Positions 40,169-48,813 of a stretch of DNA of 64,000 bases are shown piece by piece. This DNA is from Micrococcus sp023147585 (lineage in GTDB: Bacteria; Actinomycetota; Actinomycetes; Actinomycetales; Micrococcaceae), in NCBI RefSeq assembly GCF_044872765.1, contig NZ_CP085253.1, forward strand, positions 1,426,001 through 1,490,000, in the 5' to 3' direction. Both the position numbers and the translations under genes were made by a program. The first letter of the stretch is position 1. The number at the start of each line of letters is the position of its first letter. The notes under the pieces are model-generated. The model ran no database searches. It was not told where the DNA came from and was given only the letters and a program-made list of their open reading frames with translations.

Positions 40169-41215
40169 ATGACGCTCCGGACCCCCTTCTCCCGCCGCGT
40201 CCTCGGCTGCACCCTCGCGGCGGTCGCCCTCGCCCTCACCGGGTGCGCGGGCGACGGCGCCCCGGCCGCCGCGTCGTCCTCCGCCGGCGCCACCTCGGCC
40301 GACGGGTCCGCCACGCCGATCCCGCCCACGCCTACGGAGACGACGGCCACCGCAAGTCCGGCCTCCTCCGCCCGGGCTGACAGCTCCGCCTCCAGCGCGT
40401 CCTCGCCCGCCGCGTCCGAGGGGAACGGCTCGACATCCCCGGCGGCGACGCGCCCACTGGACGAGACCGATCCGCAGGCGTATGTCGACGCCCTCCCCCT
40501 CACCGTCGACGAGATCGACCGGCGGGCGGAGGCCCTGTGGGAGACGTTCGACGCGGTGGGGCTCCCCGCGGCCGATCTCCTGACGCCCGCGGACCGCCTG
40601 GAGATGACCCTCGCGGACCTCGACGAGCTGCCTTCCGACGCCTCCCTCGTGGTGGGTGAGGAGGAGTGCGTCGCCGCCGTCCGCGCGCGGTCGGACCACG
40701 AACTGTCCACCCCGGTGTGGGAATACGAGGTGACCCTCGAGGACGAGATGATCGCCGACGACGCCGGGCTGGACTTCAAGGACAGCGTGCTGGAGTCGGT
40801 CCTGTTGAGCGAGACAGACCGGGCGGCGGATCTGCGCCGGCACGTGGAGAACCTGGACGAGGAGTTCCACGCGTGTGCCGACGTCCAGGCCACCGGTGCT
40901 CTCGGCGCTGCCGACGAACGCCCGTTCACGGCGGACGGCGTCACCTTCGAGTCCACCTCCCACCCGGGGCTGGCCTTCGAGGAGGGAGAGGTCTGGTGGT
41001 CCCTGGACGTGGCGAGGGGCTCCCGCCGGCTGGCGTACCTGTACACGGGCGACCCCGGCTCGCTCACCCGAGAGGACTTCGAGGAGGCAGCCGCCCGCCG
41101 GCTCCTCGACGTGGCCGACGCGCTCCCTCCCGAGTGGCCTCCGGCCCAGGAGACGGCGACGGCGGCGGACGTCCCCGGCCGGGCGGCCTCCACGGAGGCA
41201 CGCACCTCCGCCTGA
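40169..41215 (+). CDS. Secreted lipoprotein, unknown function
   Basis: Predicted 348 aa. Signal peptide with lipobox LALTGC (Cys25), then a Ser/Ala/Thr spacer to about residue 95 and an acidic helical domain (VDALPLTVDEIDRRAEALWETFDAVGL...) with two Cys (EEECVAA; FHACAD). TACAGT ends six bases before ATG 40169, a leaderless start identical to that of the next gene. No family recognised. Membrane-anchored, extracellular. Confidence 0.78.
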   Translation: MTLRTPFSRRVLGCTLAAVALALTGCAGDGAPAAASSSAGATSADGSATPIPPTPTETTATASPASSARADSSASSASSPAASEGNGSTSPAATRPLDETDPQAYVDALPLTVDEIDRRAEALWETFDAVGLPAADLLTPADRLEMTLADLDELPSDASLVVGEEECVAAVRARSDHELSTPVWEYEVTLEDEMIADDAGLDFKDSVLESVLLSETDRAADLRRHVENLDEEFHACADVQATGALGAADERPFTADGVTFESTSHPGLAFEEGEVWWSLDVARGSRRLAYLYTGDPGSLTREDFEEAAARRLLDVADALPPEWPPAQETATAADVPGRAASTEARTSA

Positions 41216-41299
41216 CCCGCGGCCTCGCGCCTCCGCCCGACCTGCGTCCCTCAGCGGGCGGCCTTGTGGGACGCGTCACGGTCGCCCTACAGTTCGGTC

Positions 41300-42208
41300 A
41301 TGACGACTCCTCGCACCACCGCCCGCCGCCTGTCCCGGCTCGGCGTCGTCGCCGCGAGCGCCCTCGCCCTCGCCGGATGTGCGGGGAACGGGGACGCCGG
41401 CGCCTCCTCGACCTCCTCCCCCGCGGGCGTCATCTCGTCCGGCGCAGCCCCCGCGTCCACGGGCCCGACGAGCGGGTCCGCGACCCCCTCAGGCTCCTCC
41501 CGCGCCCTCTCCCTGGACATGCCCGCCGCCCTGGACGCGGAGCACGTCAAGGCCGTGAAGCAGGCCGTGCTCCTGGCCGCCGGCCCCGGCGCGGAGGTCG
41601 GCCTGAGCAAGGCCTCGCCGCCCGAGCGCCAGACCGAGCTCCGCCGGGCTGCGGAGGACATCGAGCAGACCGCGGCCGCCGGAGCCTCGCCTGCGCCGTC
41701 GTGGAGCCCGGAGCAGCGCACTTGCCTGGACGCCACGCGCGGCGCCTTGGAGCGCTCGGCGGACGCGGACGCCGCCTGGGTGGACTTCATCGTCCAGCCC
41801 ACCACGGCGGCCACCGTCGGTGGGGCGTCGACCGCCTCCCCCGTCCCGTCCATGACGGCCTCTCCCAAGGCGGAGGTCACGCCGATGGGCGTGCGGGTGG
41901 AGTCCTTCCCGGACGAGGCGGCGGCGCGCGCCGACATGGAGCAGGCCCGCACGGCCGCCGCGGCCTGCGCCGGGGCCGACCTGCCCGGGACGGGCGTGCG
42001 CGAGCTGGAGGATGTGGCATGGGAGGGCGGCACTGCGTACACCGCACGACCCGTGGGCTCGGTCTACAGCCACGTCATGGCCGTGCAGGACGGCAGCCGG
42101 ATCATCTCGGTGAGCCAGGGGACCACCGAGGGCGACGCCCCCGCGGACGCCGAGAGGCGAGCCGCCTCGATCGTCAGGAACGTGAAGGCCGCGCTCGACG
42201 GCACATGA
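41300..42208 (+). CDS. Secreted lipoprotein with PknH-sensor-like domain
   Basis: Predicted 302 aa. Lipobox LALAGC, Ser/Gly/Thr spacer, then a domain with VDFIVQPTTAATVGG, VRVESFPDEAAARADMEQARTAAAACAG and SHVMAVQDGSRIISVSQG, resembling the extracellular sensor domains of PknH-like kinases and mycobacterial lipoproteins; two Cys could form a disulphide. TACAGT precedes ATG 41300 by six bases. Function unknown; it is a neighbour rather than an obvious paralogue of the previous lipoprotein. Confidence 0.78.
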   Translation: MTTPRTTARRLSRLGVVAASALALAGCAGNGDAGASSTSSPAGVISSGAAPASTGPTSGSATPSGSSRALSLDMPAALDAEHVKAVKQAVLLAAGPGAEVGLSKASPPERQTELRRAAEDIEQTAAAGASPAPSWSPEQRTCLDATRGALERSADADAAWVDFIVQPTTAATVGGASTASPVPSMTASPKAEVTPMGVRVESFPDEAAARADMEQARTAAAACAGADLPGTGVRELEDVAWEGGTAYTARPVGSVYSHVMAVQDGSRIISVSQGTTEGDAPADAERRAASIVRNVKAALDGT

Positions 42209-42229
42209 CGTCCCGGGCGTGGACGCCGG

Positions 42230-42859
42230 TCAGCCCCGCAGGCCGCCCAGCACCACGCCCGTGACGGCCTCCACCATCTCCTCCACGGACTTGTGCCCGG
42301 GCTGGGCCCCGTTCGGCCGGTACCAGTCCACGATCGAGTTGATCATGCCGAGCATGAGACGGGCGAGGTTGCGCGGTGTCACGTCCGAGCGCACCGTCCC
42401 CTCGGCCTGAGCGGCCTCCACGAGCTCGCCGAGCCGCCGGGTGATGGCTCGCCGCCGCTCCATCGCGGCCAGCTCCACGTCCGAGTTGCCGCGCAGGCGC
42501 AGCAGCAGCGTGACCTCGGGCATCCTGGCCACGAGGACCCGCAGGGTGCCGCGCACCGCCGCCTCCACCTTCTCCCCGGGCGCACCGGGACCGGCCTGGA
42601 CGGCGTCGATCGAGGCTTCGAGGGCGCCCAGCGCGTCGTCGAGGGCCTGGCCGAGGATGGCCTCCTTGGACTGCACGTGGTGGTAGATCGCGGACTTGGA
42701 GATCCCCAGGTGCGTGGCCAGCATCCCCATGGACGTGGCCTCGTAGCCGTGCCGGTTGAACACGTCCACGCACACCGCCAGCAGCGTCTCGCGGTCGTAG
42801 CCGGGGCGCCCGCGGCGGGGCAGGCCGGCGACGGCGGCGTCGGGCTGGGGGTCGGTCAC
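42230..42859 (-). CDS. paaR: TetR-family regulator of the phenylacetate genes
   Basis: Predicted 209 aa from GTG 42859. N-terminal TetR helix-turn-helix (about 20-66: LAVCVDVFNRHGYEATSMGMLATHLGISKSAIYHHVQSKEAIL region) and an all-helical ligand domain. Actinobacteria use a TetR-type PaaR, relieved by phenylacetyl-CoA, where proteobacteria use GntR-type PaaX. It lies downstream of paaI-paaK, with its own TACGCT -10 (42904-42899) and a 33-base leader with GAGAGG. Five paa-type sites in the window are its probable targets. Confidence 0.88.
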   Translation of the reverse strand: MTDPQPDAAVAGLPRRGRPGYDRETLLAVCVDVFNRHGYEATSMGMLATHLGISKSAIYHHVQSKEAILGQALDDALGALEASIDAVQAGPGAPGEKVEAAVRGTLRVLVARMPEVTLLLRLRGNSDVELAAMERRRAITRRLGELVEAAQAEGTVRSDVTPRNLARLMLGMINSIVDWYRPNGAQPGHKSVEEMVEAVTGVVLGGLRG

Positions 42860-42985
42860 GGTGTCCTCTCGGGGCCTGGCATGCGGGTCGGCTGACCCAG
42901 CGTAGCCGCCGCGCGGGGACGGACGACGACGGCGGGCGCGGGCCGCCGTCCGCCTCCGACGGGCGCGGGCCGGGCTCCGGCCGGA

Positions 42986-44338
42986 TCAGGCCTTGTCGCG
43001 CAGGTCGTAGACGCGCTTGAGCTTGCCGGAGGAGCGGGTCAGGGTGTCCGGCTCCACGACGTTGATGGCACACGAGGAGCCGATCTTCGTCTTGATCTCC
43101 TTCTGCAGCAGGCGCGCGCCCTCCTGGGCGGCCTCCAGGGTGGCCTCCACGCGGCGCTCGATGTTCACGGCCATCTCGTCCATGCGGTTCGGCCGCGTGA
43201 TCTCGAGGGTGAAGTGCGGGGAGAGCGTGGGAATCTGGAGGGCGAGCTCCTCGATCTGCGAGGGGAAGAGGTTCACGCCGCGCAGGATGATCATGTCGTC
43301 GGAGCGGCCGGTGATGCGGCCCATGCGGCGGTGGCCCGGGTGCGAGGTGCCGGGCAGCAGGCGGGTGAGGTCGTGCGTGCGGTAGCGGATGATCGGCAGC
43401 GCCTGCTTGGTGAGCGAGGTGAAGACGAGCTCGCCGGGGCGGCCGGTCTCCAGCACCTCGTCCGTGAACGGGTCGATGATCTCGGGGCGGAAGTGGTCCT
43501 CCCAGATGTGCAAGCCGTCCTTCGTCTCCACGGACTCGCCGGCCACGCCGGGGCCCATGACCTCGGAGAGCCCGTAGATGTCCAGCGCGTCGATCTCGAA
43601 GGTCTGCTCGATCTCGCGGCGCATCTCCTCCGTCCACGGCTCGGCGCCCAGGATCGCGCGCTGGAGTGAGCTCTTGCGCGGGTCCAGGCCGAGCTTGCGG
43701 AAGCCGTCGGCGATGGTGAGCAGGTAGGTGGGGGTGGAGAGGATCGTCGTGGGCTGGAAGTCCGTGATGATCTGGACCTGCTTCTCCGTCTGCCCGCCGG
43801 ACATCGGGATCACGGCCGCGCCGATGCGCTCCGCACCGTAGTGGGCGCCGAGGCCGCCCGTGAACAGGCCGTAGCCGTACGCGTTGTGCACGATGTCCCC
43901 GGGGCGCACGCCGGAGGCCCGGAAGCAGCGGGCCACGAGGGTCGCCCAGGTGGCGAGGTCGTCATCGGTGTAGCCGACCACGGTGGGCTGGCCCGTGGTG
44001 CCTGAGGAGGCGTGGATGCGGCGCAGCTCGGAGCCCTTCGCCGCGAACGCCTTGAAGGGGTAGTTCCTCCGCAGGAACTCCTTGTCCGTGTACGGGAACT
44101 TCCTGAGGTCCTCGAGCTCGGTGAAGTCGGAGGGGTGCACGCCGTGGGCGTCGAAGTGCTCGGTGTACGCCGGGACGTTCTCGTAGGCGTGGTGGAGGGA
44201 CCAGCGGAGGCGCTCGGTCTGGAGCGCCTCGATCTGGTCGCGGCTCATCGTCTCCTCCGGGTCCTTGGCGCCGCGCGCCTCCGGGTCAGCCGGGACGGGT
44301 GCGGGCGTGTACGGATTCGGGATCGAGGCCTCGAGCAT
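42986..44338 (-). CDS. paaK: Phenylacetate-CoA ligase
   Basis: Predicted 450 aa (PaaK usually 430-440). Adenylate-forming enzyme making phenylacetyl-CoA, the first step. Seen: HASSGTTGQPTVVGYT (P-loop-like), NAYGYGLFTGGLGAHYGAE, IYGLSEVMGPGVAGE, RYRTHDLTRLLPG, GRSDDMIILRGVNLFPSQIE and C-terminal Lys in SGKLKRVYDLR. ATG 44338 has AAGGAG upstream. Cotranscribed with paaI 35 bases upstream. Confidence 0.96.
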   Translation of the reverse strand: MLEASIPNPYTPAPVPADPEARGAKDPEETMSRDQIEALQTERLRWSLHHAYENVPAYTEHFDAHGVHPSDFTELEDLRKFPYTDKEFLRRNYPFKAFAAKGSELRRIHASSGTTGQPTVVGYTDDDLATWATLVARCFRASGVRPGDIVHNAYGYGLFTGGLGAHYGAERIGAAVIPMSGGQTEKQVQIITDFQPTTILSTPTYLLTIADGFRKLGLDPRKSSLQRAILGAEPWTEEMRREIEQTFEIDALDIYGLSEVMGPGVAGESVETKDGLHIWEDHFRPEIIDPFTDEVLETGRPGELVFTSLTKQALPIIRYRTHDLTRLLPGTSHPGHRRMGRITGRSDDMIILRGVNLFPSQIEELALQIPTLSPHFTLEITRPNRMDEMAVNIERRVEATLEAAQEGARLLQKEIKTKIGSSCAINVVEPDTLTRSSGKLKRVYDLRDKA

Positions 44339-44373
44339 GGCGTTCTCCTTGGGATGCGGGGCAGGTGGTCGGG

Positions 44374-44814
44374 TCAGGCGGCGGGCTGGGGCGCCGGGAT
44401 CGTCCGGGAGCGGCCGCGGAACACGGCGACGACGGCGCCGTCCTCGGCGGTGACCGTGATGTCGTAGACGCCGGAGCGGCCGGACTTCGCCACGAGCCGG
44501 CCTTCCGCGGTCAGCGTCTGCCCGGCACGGGTGCCGGCCAGGAAGTTGACGTCCACGCCGGAGGCGACCGTGATGGTGCTGCCGTCCCCGCGCGGATCGT
44601 TGCAGGTCAGGGCGAAGCACGCGTCCGCGAACGCGAACACGGCACCGCCGTGAGCCATGCCGAAGCCGTTGTGGTGGTCCTCGGTCAGGGTCATCCGGAT
44701 GCGGGCGTGATCCTTCTCCGCCGCCTCGAGGGTCACGCCGAGCCACTGCGCCACACGGTCGCCCGCGAGCATCGGGTGGTGCGGGGCGGCTGTCTGCCGG
44801 GCGTTCTCGGTCAC
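44374..44814 (-). CDS. paaI: Hydroxyphenylacetyl-CoA/phenylacetyl-CoA thioesterase
   Basis: Predicted 146 aa hot-dog thioesterase. Releases CoA from dead-end ring-hydroxylated phenylacetyl-CoAs. NGFGMAHGGAVFAFADACFALTCN carries the HGG motif (55-57) and catalytic Asp64, matching PaaI. GTG 44814 follows GGGAGGT. First gene of the paaI-paaK unit. Confidence 0.94.
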   Translation of the reverse strand: MTENARQTAAPHHPMLAGDRVAQWLGVTLEAAEKDHARIRMTLTEDHHNGFGMAHGGAVFAFADACFALTCNDPRGDGSTITVASGVDVNFLAGTRAGQTLTAEGRLVAKSGRSGVYDITVTAEDGAVVAVFRGRSRTIPAPQPAA

Positions 44815-44864
44815 GTGGGCACCTCCCTGTCGGGGCGCACGGTCGGTCGAGAGCAGAGGCCGCG

Positions 44865-44924
44865 CGAATTACTGAACGATCATTAGGTAAGTCCAGGTAA
44901 CTCCGTCGATGTGACCTGCGTCAA
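44865..44924 (-). promoter_or_regulatory. paaI-paaK promoter region with paa-type operator
   Basis: On the minus strand TAATGATCGTTCAGT (44885-44871) followed by AATTCG matches the paaA operator at 11 of 15 positions. TTGACG (44924-44919) is a -35 candidate with TTACC near 44900 as a weak -10. Between here and purB (44925-45153) I see only short TCCGTCC repeats and no gene. Confidence 0.65.
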
Positions 44925-45153
44925 GTCCGGGGCGGCATGTGACGGTCCGCCCACGGCGGAGACGCCGACTCCTCTGCGGGCCCGGGCTCCTCCGTCCTCC
45001 GTCCTCCTCCGTCTCCGGGCCATGCGGGCCACGCGGGCGACGCCCTCCACGGACGCCACGTGCCGCGGCGGGTCCCCGTTCGGCTGCTCCGCGGCCCTCG
45101 AACAGCAGCCCGGCGTCAGCCCGCGCGACGTCCGCGATGGAAGAATGGACCCC

Positions 45154-46596
45154 ATGACCTCGCAGCCCTCCGCCACCGCGCCCGCGTCCACCGCCCACCG
45201 CCGTTCCCTCGCCGAGGCCGGCATCGCCCTCGGCCCCCTGGACGGCCGCTACCGTGCGGCGGTGGAGCCGCTCGTGGAGCACCTCTCCGAGGCCGCGCTC
45301 AACCGCAACCGCGTGCACGTGGAGGTGGAGTGGTTCCTCCACCTGGCCGAGCGCTCCGTGCTGCCGGGTCTGGAGCCGCTCACGGCCGAGCAGCGGGCGG
45401 GCCTGCGGGCGATCGTCACGGACTTCGACGCGGACTCCGTGGCCGAGCTCGCCGAGACCGAGCGCGTCACCGTGCACGACGTCAAGGCGGTCGAGTACTT
45501 CATCGCCGCCCGCCTCGAGGGGCTGGGCCTGGGCCGACTGAAGCCGCTCGTGCACTTCGCGTGCACCTCCGAGGACATCAACAACCTCGCCTACGCGGTG
45601 GGTGTGCGCGACGCCGTCGAGCAGGTCTGGCTGCCGGCTGCCCGCGCCGCCGTGGCCACCGTCTCCGCGATGGCCGCCGAGGCCGCCGAGACCCCCATGC
45701 TCTCCCGCACGCACGGCCAGCCCGCCACGCCCACCACGCTCGGCAAGGAGATGGCCGTGTTCGTGCACCGCCTGGGCCGCCAGATCGCGCGCGTCGAGTC
45801 CCAGCCCTACCTCGGCAAGATCAACGGCGCCACCGGCACCTACGCCGCCCACCTGGCGGCGGCTCCGCAGGCGGACTGGCAGGACGTCGCCCGCTCGTTC
45901 GTGGAGCACCTCGGCCTCACCTGGAACCCGCTGACCACCCAGATCGAGTCACACGACTGGCAGGCGGAGCTGTACGCGGACGTCGCCCGCTTCAATCGGA
46001 TCCTGCACGGCTTCTGCGTGGACGTGTGGTCCTACATCTCGATCGGCTACTTCGCGCAGATCCCCGTGGCCGGCGCGACCGGCTCCTCCACCATGCCGCA
46101 CAAGGTGAACCCGATCCGCTTCGAGAACGCCGAGGCCAACCTCGAGCTCTCCTGCGCCCTGCTCGACTCGCTGGGCGCCACCCTCGTGGAGTCCCGCTGG
46201 CAGCGCGACCTCACCGACTCCACGTCGCAGCGCAACATCGGCGTGGCCCTGGGCCACTCGGTGCTCGCGCTGAGCAACGTCACGAAGGGCATGGGCCAGC
46301 TGCAGGTGGCCGAGCCGGTGCTCGCCGACGACCTGGACCACAACTGGGAGGTCCTCGGCGAGGCGATCCAGACCGTGATGCGCGCCGAGGCGATCGCCGG
46401 CGTCGCGGGCATGGACAACCCGTACGAGCGCCTCAAGGAGCTCACCCGTGGCCAGCGCGTGGACGGGGACCGCATGCGGGAGTTCGTGGCCGGCCTCGGC
46501 CTGTCCGAGGGCGCTCAGGCCCGCCTGCTGGCGCTCACGCCGGCCTCGTACACGGGCATCGCGGCCGAGCTGGCCGCCGAGTTCGGCAGGCGCTGA
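45154..46596 (+). CDS. purB: Adenylosuccinate lyase
   Basis: Predicted 480 aa. Splits adenylosuccinate and SAICAR in purine synthesis. Aspartase/fumarase superfamily: GPLDGRYR start, FACTSEDINNLAYA, LSRTHGQPATPTTLGKE, and the signature loop GATGSSTMPHKVNPIRFENAE with catalytic Ser. ATG 45154 is chosen because homologues begin just before this point; the upstream open frame is low-complexity. Unrelated to the flanking catabolic genes. Confidence 0.96.
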   Translation: MTSQPSATAPASTAHRRSLAEAGIALGPLDGRYRAAVEPLVEHLSEAALNRNRVHVEVEWFLHLAERSVLPGLEPLTAEQRAGLRAIVTDFDADSVAELAETERVTVHDVKAVEYFIAARLEGLGLGRLKPLVHFACTSEDINNLAYAVGVRDAVEQVWLPAARAAVATVSAMAAEAAETPMLSRTHGQPATPTTLGKEMAVFVHRLGRQIARVESQPYLGKINGATGTYAAHLAAAPQADWQDVARSFVEHLGLTWNPLTTQIESHDWQAELYADVARFNRILHGFCVDVWSYISIGYFAQIPVAGATGSSTMPHKVNPIRFENAEANLELSCALLDSLGATLVESRWQRDLTDSTSQRNIGVALGHSVLALSNVTKGMGQLQVAEPVLADDLDHNWEVLGEAIQTVMRAEAIAGVAGMDNPYERLKELTRGQRVDGDRMREFVAGLGLSEGAQARLLALTPASYTGIAAELAAEFGRR

Positions 46597-46634
46597 CGGG
46601 CCGGCCGAACAAAAAGAACAAATACGATGTGAGC

Positions 46635-47816
46635 ATGCGCTATCCCGTGCCCGGCCCGGACCAGCCGAACAGCCCCTTCACGCCGGGGTACGGGCGTCGC
46701 CCCCTCGTGTTCGGCGGCCACGAAGACCTGCTCCGCGACATGGGCAGAGTCTTCCAAGACCATGACTTCGGCGAGAACCAGTCCGTCCTCCTGTCCGGAC
46801 TGAGGGGAGCCGGAAAGACCTCCATGCTGCAGCGGATCGAAGACCTCGCCCGGGATGCCGGTTGGCTCGTGATCAGCGAGGATGCCAGCGCGGGCCTCCA
46901 ACGCAGGCTGGTGGAGAGCACGTTGCCAGACGTCGTGAACTCCCTGCCCCGGCAGACCAAACGTGAGCTCAAGGAACTGGGGCTCTGGCACTTCTCCGCC
47001 GCGTGGGAGGTCACAGAGCGTCCCTCTCGTCCCCTCATGCGCAATGATCTGGTGACCGTTGCCCGACATGCCGGGGTGCGCGGAATCCTCATCACGATCG
47101 ACGAGGTCTCCTCGGGCAAGACGCGCCTACGAGAGGTCAGCGCCGTCGCACGGGAGGTCTCCCATGCAATCAGCCGCGGAGCGGACATCGTGGTGGCTTT
47201 CGCCGGCATCAAGGTCGACCTCGATGAGCTCGTACGACAGCAGCACACGACCTTTCTCCGCCGCTCCCGGACCGCCGACTTCCACCGACTTTCCCCGAGG
47301 GAGACCCGCCACGTCCTCGCGGAGACGGCACGCCTCGGCGGCCGGGAGTTCACCGCAGAAGCCCTGGAGATGCTGATCGCCGCGGCCCAGGGCTACCCCT
47401 ACCTCGTCCAGCTGCTGGGCGACTACGCGTGGCGACACCGCCCGGACCATCCCCGGATCGACCTGTCCGCCGCCGAGGCAGCCCGCGACCGGGGGCTGCA
47501 GGCGGTGATGGACCGTGTGATGTCGAAGGTCTTCAACGACCTCTCCGCCAAGGATCAGGAGTTCCTCCGCGCCATGGCTGTCGACGAGGAGCGATCCCGC
47601 ATCGGCGACATCACCGCGCGCCTCGGCTCCTACAGCCAGTATGTGAATCAGTATCGGAACCGACTCATCGACAGCGGCTACGTGCAGCCGGACGGACACG
47701 GGTACCTCCGCTTCGCCCTTCCCTATCTCGGCGCCTACATCCGCTCTCTGACCGACAGGGGCCCGGCGTCGGCTCCGGACGACGACTGGAGCGCCTACCC
47801 GCCACCCCTGACATGA
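46635..47816 (+). CDS. Orphan AAA/ORC-like ATP-binding protein
   Basis: Predicted 393 aa. Walker A GLRGAGKT (55-62), Walker B ILITIDE (Asp156, Glu157), a sensor-like VVAFAGIKVDL and a C-terminal winged helix (about 330-375: RIGDITARLGSYSQYVNQYRNRLIDSGYV) give a Cdc6/MalT-STAND-type layout: FGGHEDLL before the P loop is typical of archaeal-type ATPases in bacteria. An A-rich stretch (46609-46624), unusual for this genome, precedes TACGAT six bases before ATG 46635. Base composition inside the gene also looks less GC-rich than that of its neighbours. Function unknown; regulatory or defence roles are possible. Confidence 0.85.
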   Translation: MRYPVPGPDQPNSPFTPGYGRRPLVFGGHEDLLRDMGRVFQDHDFGENQSVLLSGLRGAGKTSMLQRIEDLARDAGWLVISEDASAGLQRRLVESTLPDVVNSLPRQTKRELKELGLWHFSAAWEVTERPSRPLMRNDLVTVARHAGVRGILITIDEVSSGKTRLREVSAVAREVSHAISRGADIVVAFAGIKVDLDELVRQQHTTFLRRSRTADFHRLSPRETRHVLAETARLGGREFTAEALEMLIAAAQGYPYLVQLLGDYAWRHRPDHPRIDLSAAEAARDRGLQAVMDRVMSKVFNDLSAKDQEFLRAMAVDEERSRIGDITARLGSYSQYVNQYRNRLIDSGYVQPDGHGYLRFALPYLGAYIRSLTDRGPASAPDDDWSAYPPPLT

Positions 47817-47873
47817 AAGGTGCCGACCCGGGCCGCGGGGACACCACAGGAGCGTCCCCGCTACCGTGACCCC

Positions 47874-48785
47874 ATGCTGACCTCCTCCGTCGCCGCCTGG
47901 CTGCTGACCACGTCCCCCAAGAACCCGGAAGAGCTCCAGCGCGACCTGCCCTCCGCCGTCGACGAGACCGGCCAGGTGGCCCAGGCCGTCACCCAGATCG
48001 TCACGGCGGTGGACCTGGTGGGCGTGTTCTTCTTCGCGATCTCCGGCGCCATCCTGGCCGTCCGGAAGGGGTACGACATCGTCGGCTCGCTACTGCTGGC
48101 GCTCATGGTGGGCACCGGTGGCGGCGTGATCCGCGACCTGATCGTCAACCAGGACGTCCCGTCCGCCTTCCGCAACCCGTGGTATCTCATCCTGCCCGTG
48201 CTGGCGTCCCTGGCCGTGTTCTTCAAGGTCTTCGACGGCGAGCGCGGCAAGAACGCCGTGATGCTCGTGGACGCGGTGGGCCTGGCCGTGTACTGCGTGG
48301 TCGGCACCCGGATCGCGCTGCTCGGGGGCCTCTCCCCCGTCTCGGCCGCGGTGCTCGGGCTCGTCACGGCGGTGGGCGGCGGCCTGCTGCGCGACGTGGT
48401 GGCGGGCGAGCCTCCGGCCGTGTTCGGCGGGCGCGGCTGGTACGCCGTGCCTGCGCTGATCGGCGCCGCCGCCACCTCCGCGCTGGGCCAGGCCGAGTGG
48501 CTGAGCATCTACACGATGCTCGCGGTGATGCTCGTGGTCCTGACGCTGCGCGCGGTCTCCCTGCGCAAGGAGTGGATGGCCCCGGGCGCGGAGATCACCG
48601 GGGAGACCCAGCGCCAGCGCATGGACCCGGACGGCGCCCCGCCCGTGCCGGACGTCCGGGACCAGGGCAGCCCCGCCGACCCGCCGCGCGAGAGCGGCCA
48701 GGAGCCCACCACGCCCACCCCGCAGGTCGAGGAGAGCGCCATGGACCGCGCCGTCGAGGGCGACGACGGCGCCTACCGCCACTGA
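47874..48785 (+). CDS. TRIC-family cation channel (UPF0126), first copy
   Basis: Predicted 303 aa. Seven membrane segments with the duplicated TRIC core: VDLVGVFFFAISGAILAVRKGYDIVGSL, MVGTGGGVIRDL and the repeat AVGGGLLRDVVAGEPPAVF. Prokaryotic TRIC proteins are trimeric monovalent-cation channels. A hydrophilic C-terminal tail of about 60 residues is extra. TACCGT lies six bases before ATG 47874, a leaderless start. A second copy follows after 28 bases. Confidence 0.9.
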   Translation: MLTSSVAAWLLTTSPKNPEELQRDLPSAVDETGQVAQAVTQIVTAVDLVGVFFFAISGAILAVRKGYDIVGSLLLALMVGTGGGVIRDLIVNQDVPSAFRNPWYLILPVLASLAVFFKVFDGERGKNAVMLVDAVGLAVYCVVGTRIALLGGLSPVSAAVLGLVTAVGGGLLRDVVAGEPPAVFGGRGWYAVPALIGAAATSALGQAEWLSIYTMLAVMLVVLTLRAVSLRKEWMAPGAEITGETQRQRMDPDGAPPVPDVRDQGSPADPPRESGQEPTTPTPQVEESAMDRAVEGDDGAYRH

Positions 48786-48813
48786 TTCCCCCTCCCCCTG
48801 GAAAGGAGCCGCC

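Noticed and set aside
44925..45153. A riboswitch or leader peptide upstream of purB
   Set aside because: Only short TCCGTCC repeats; no purine-riboswitch features or conserved stems seen.
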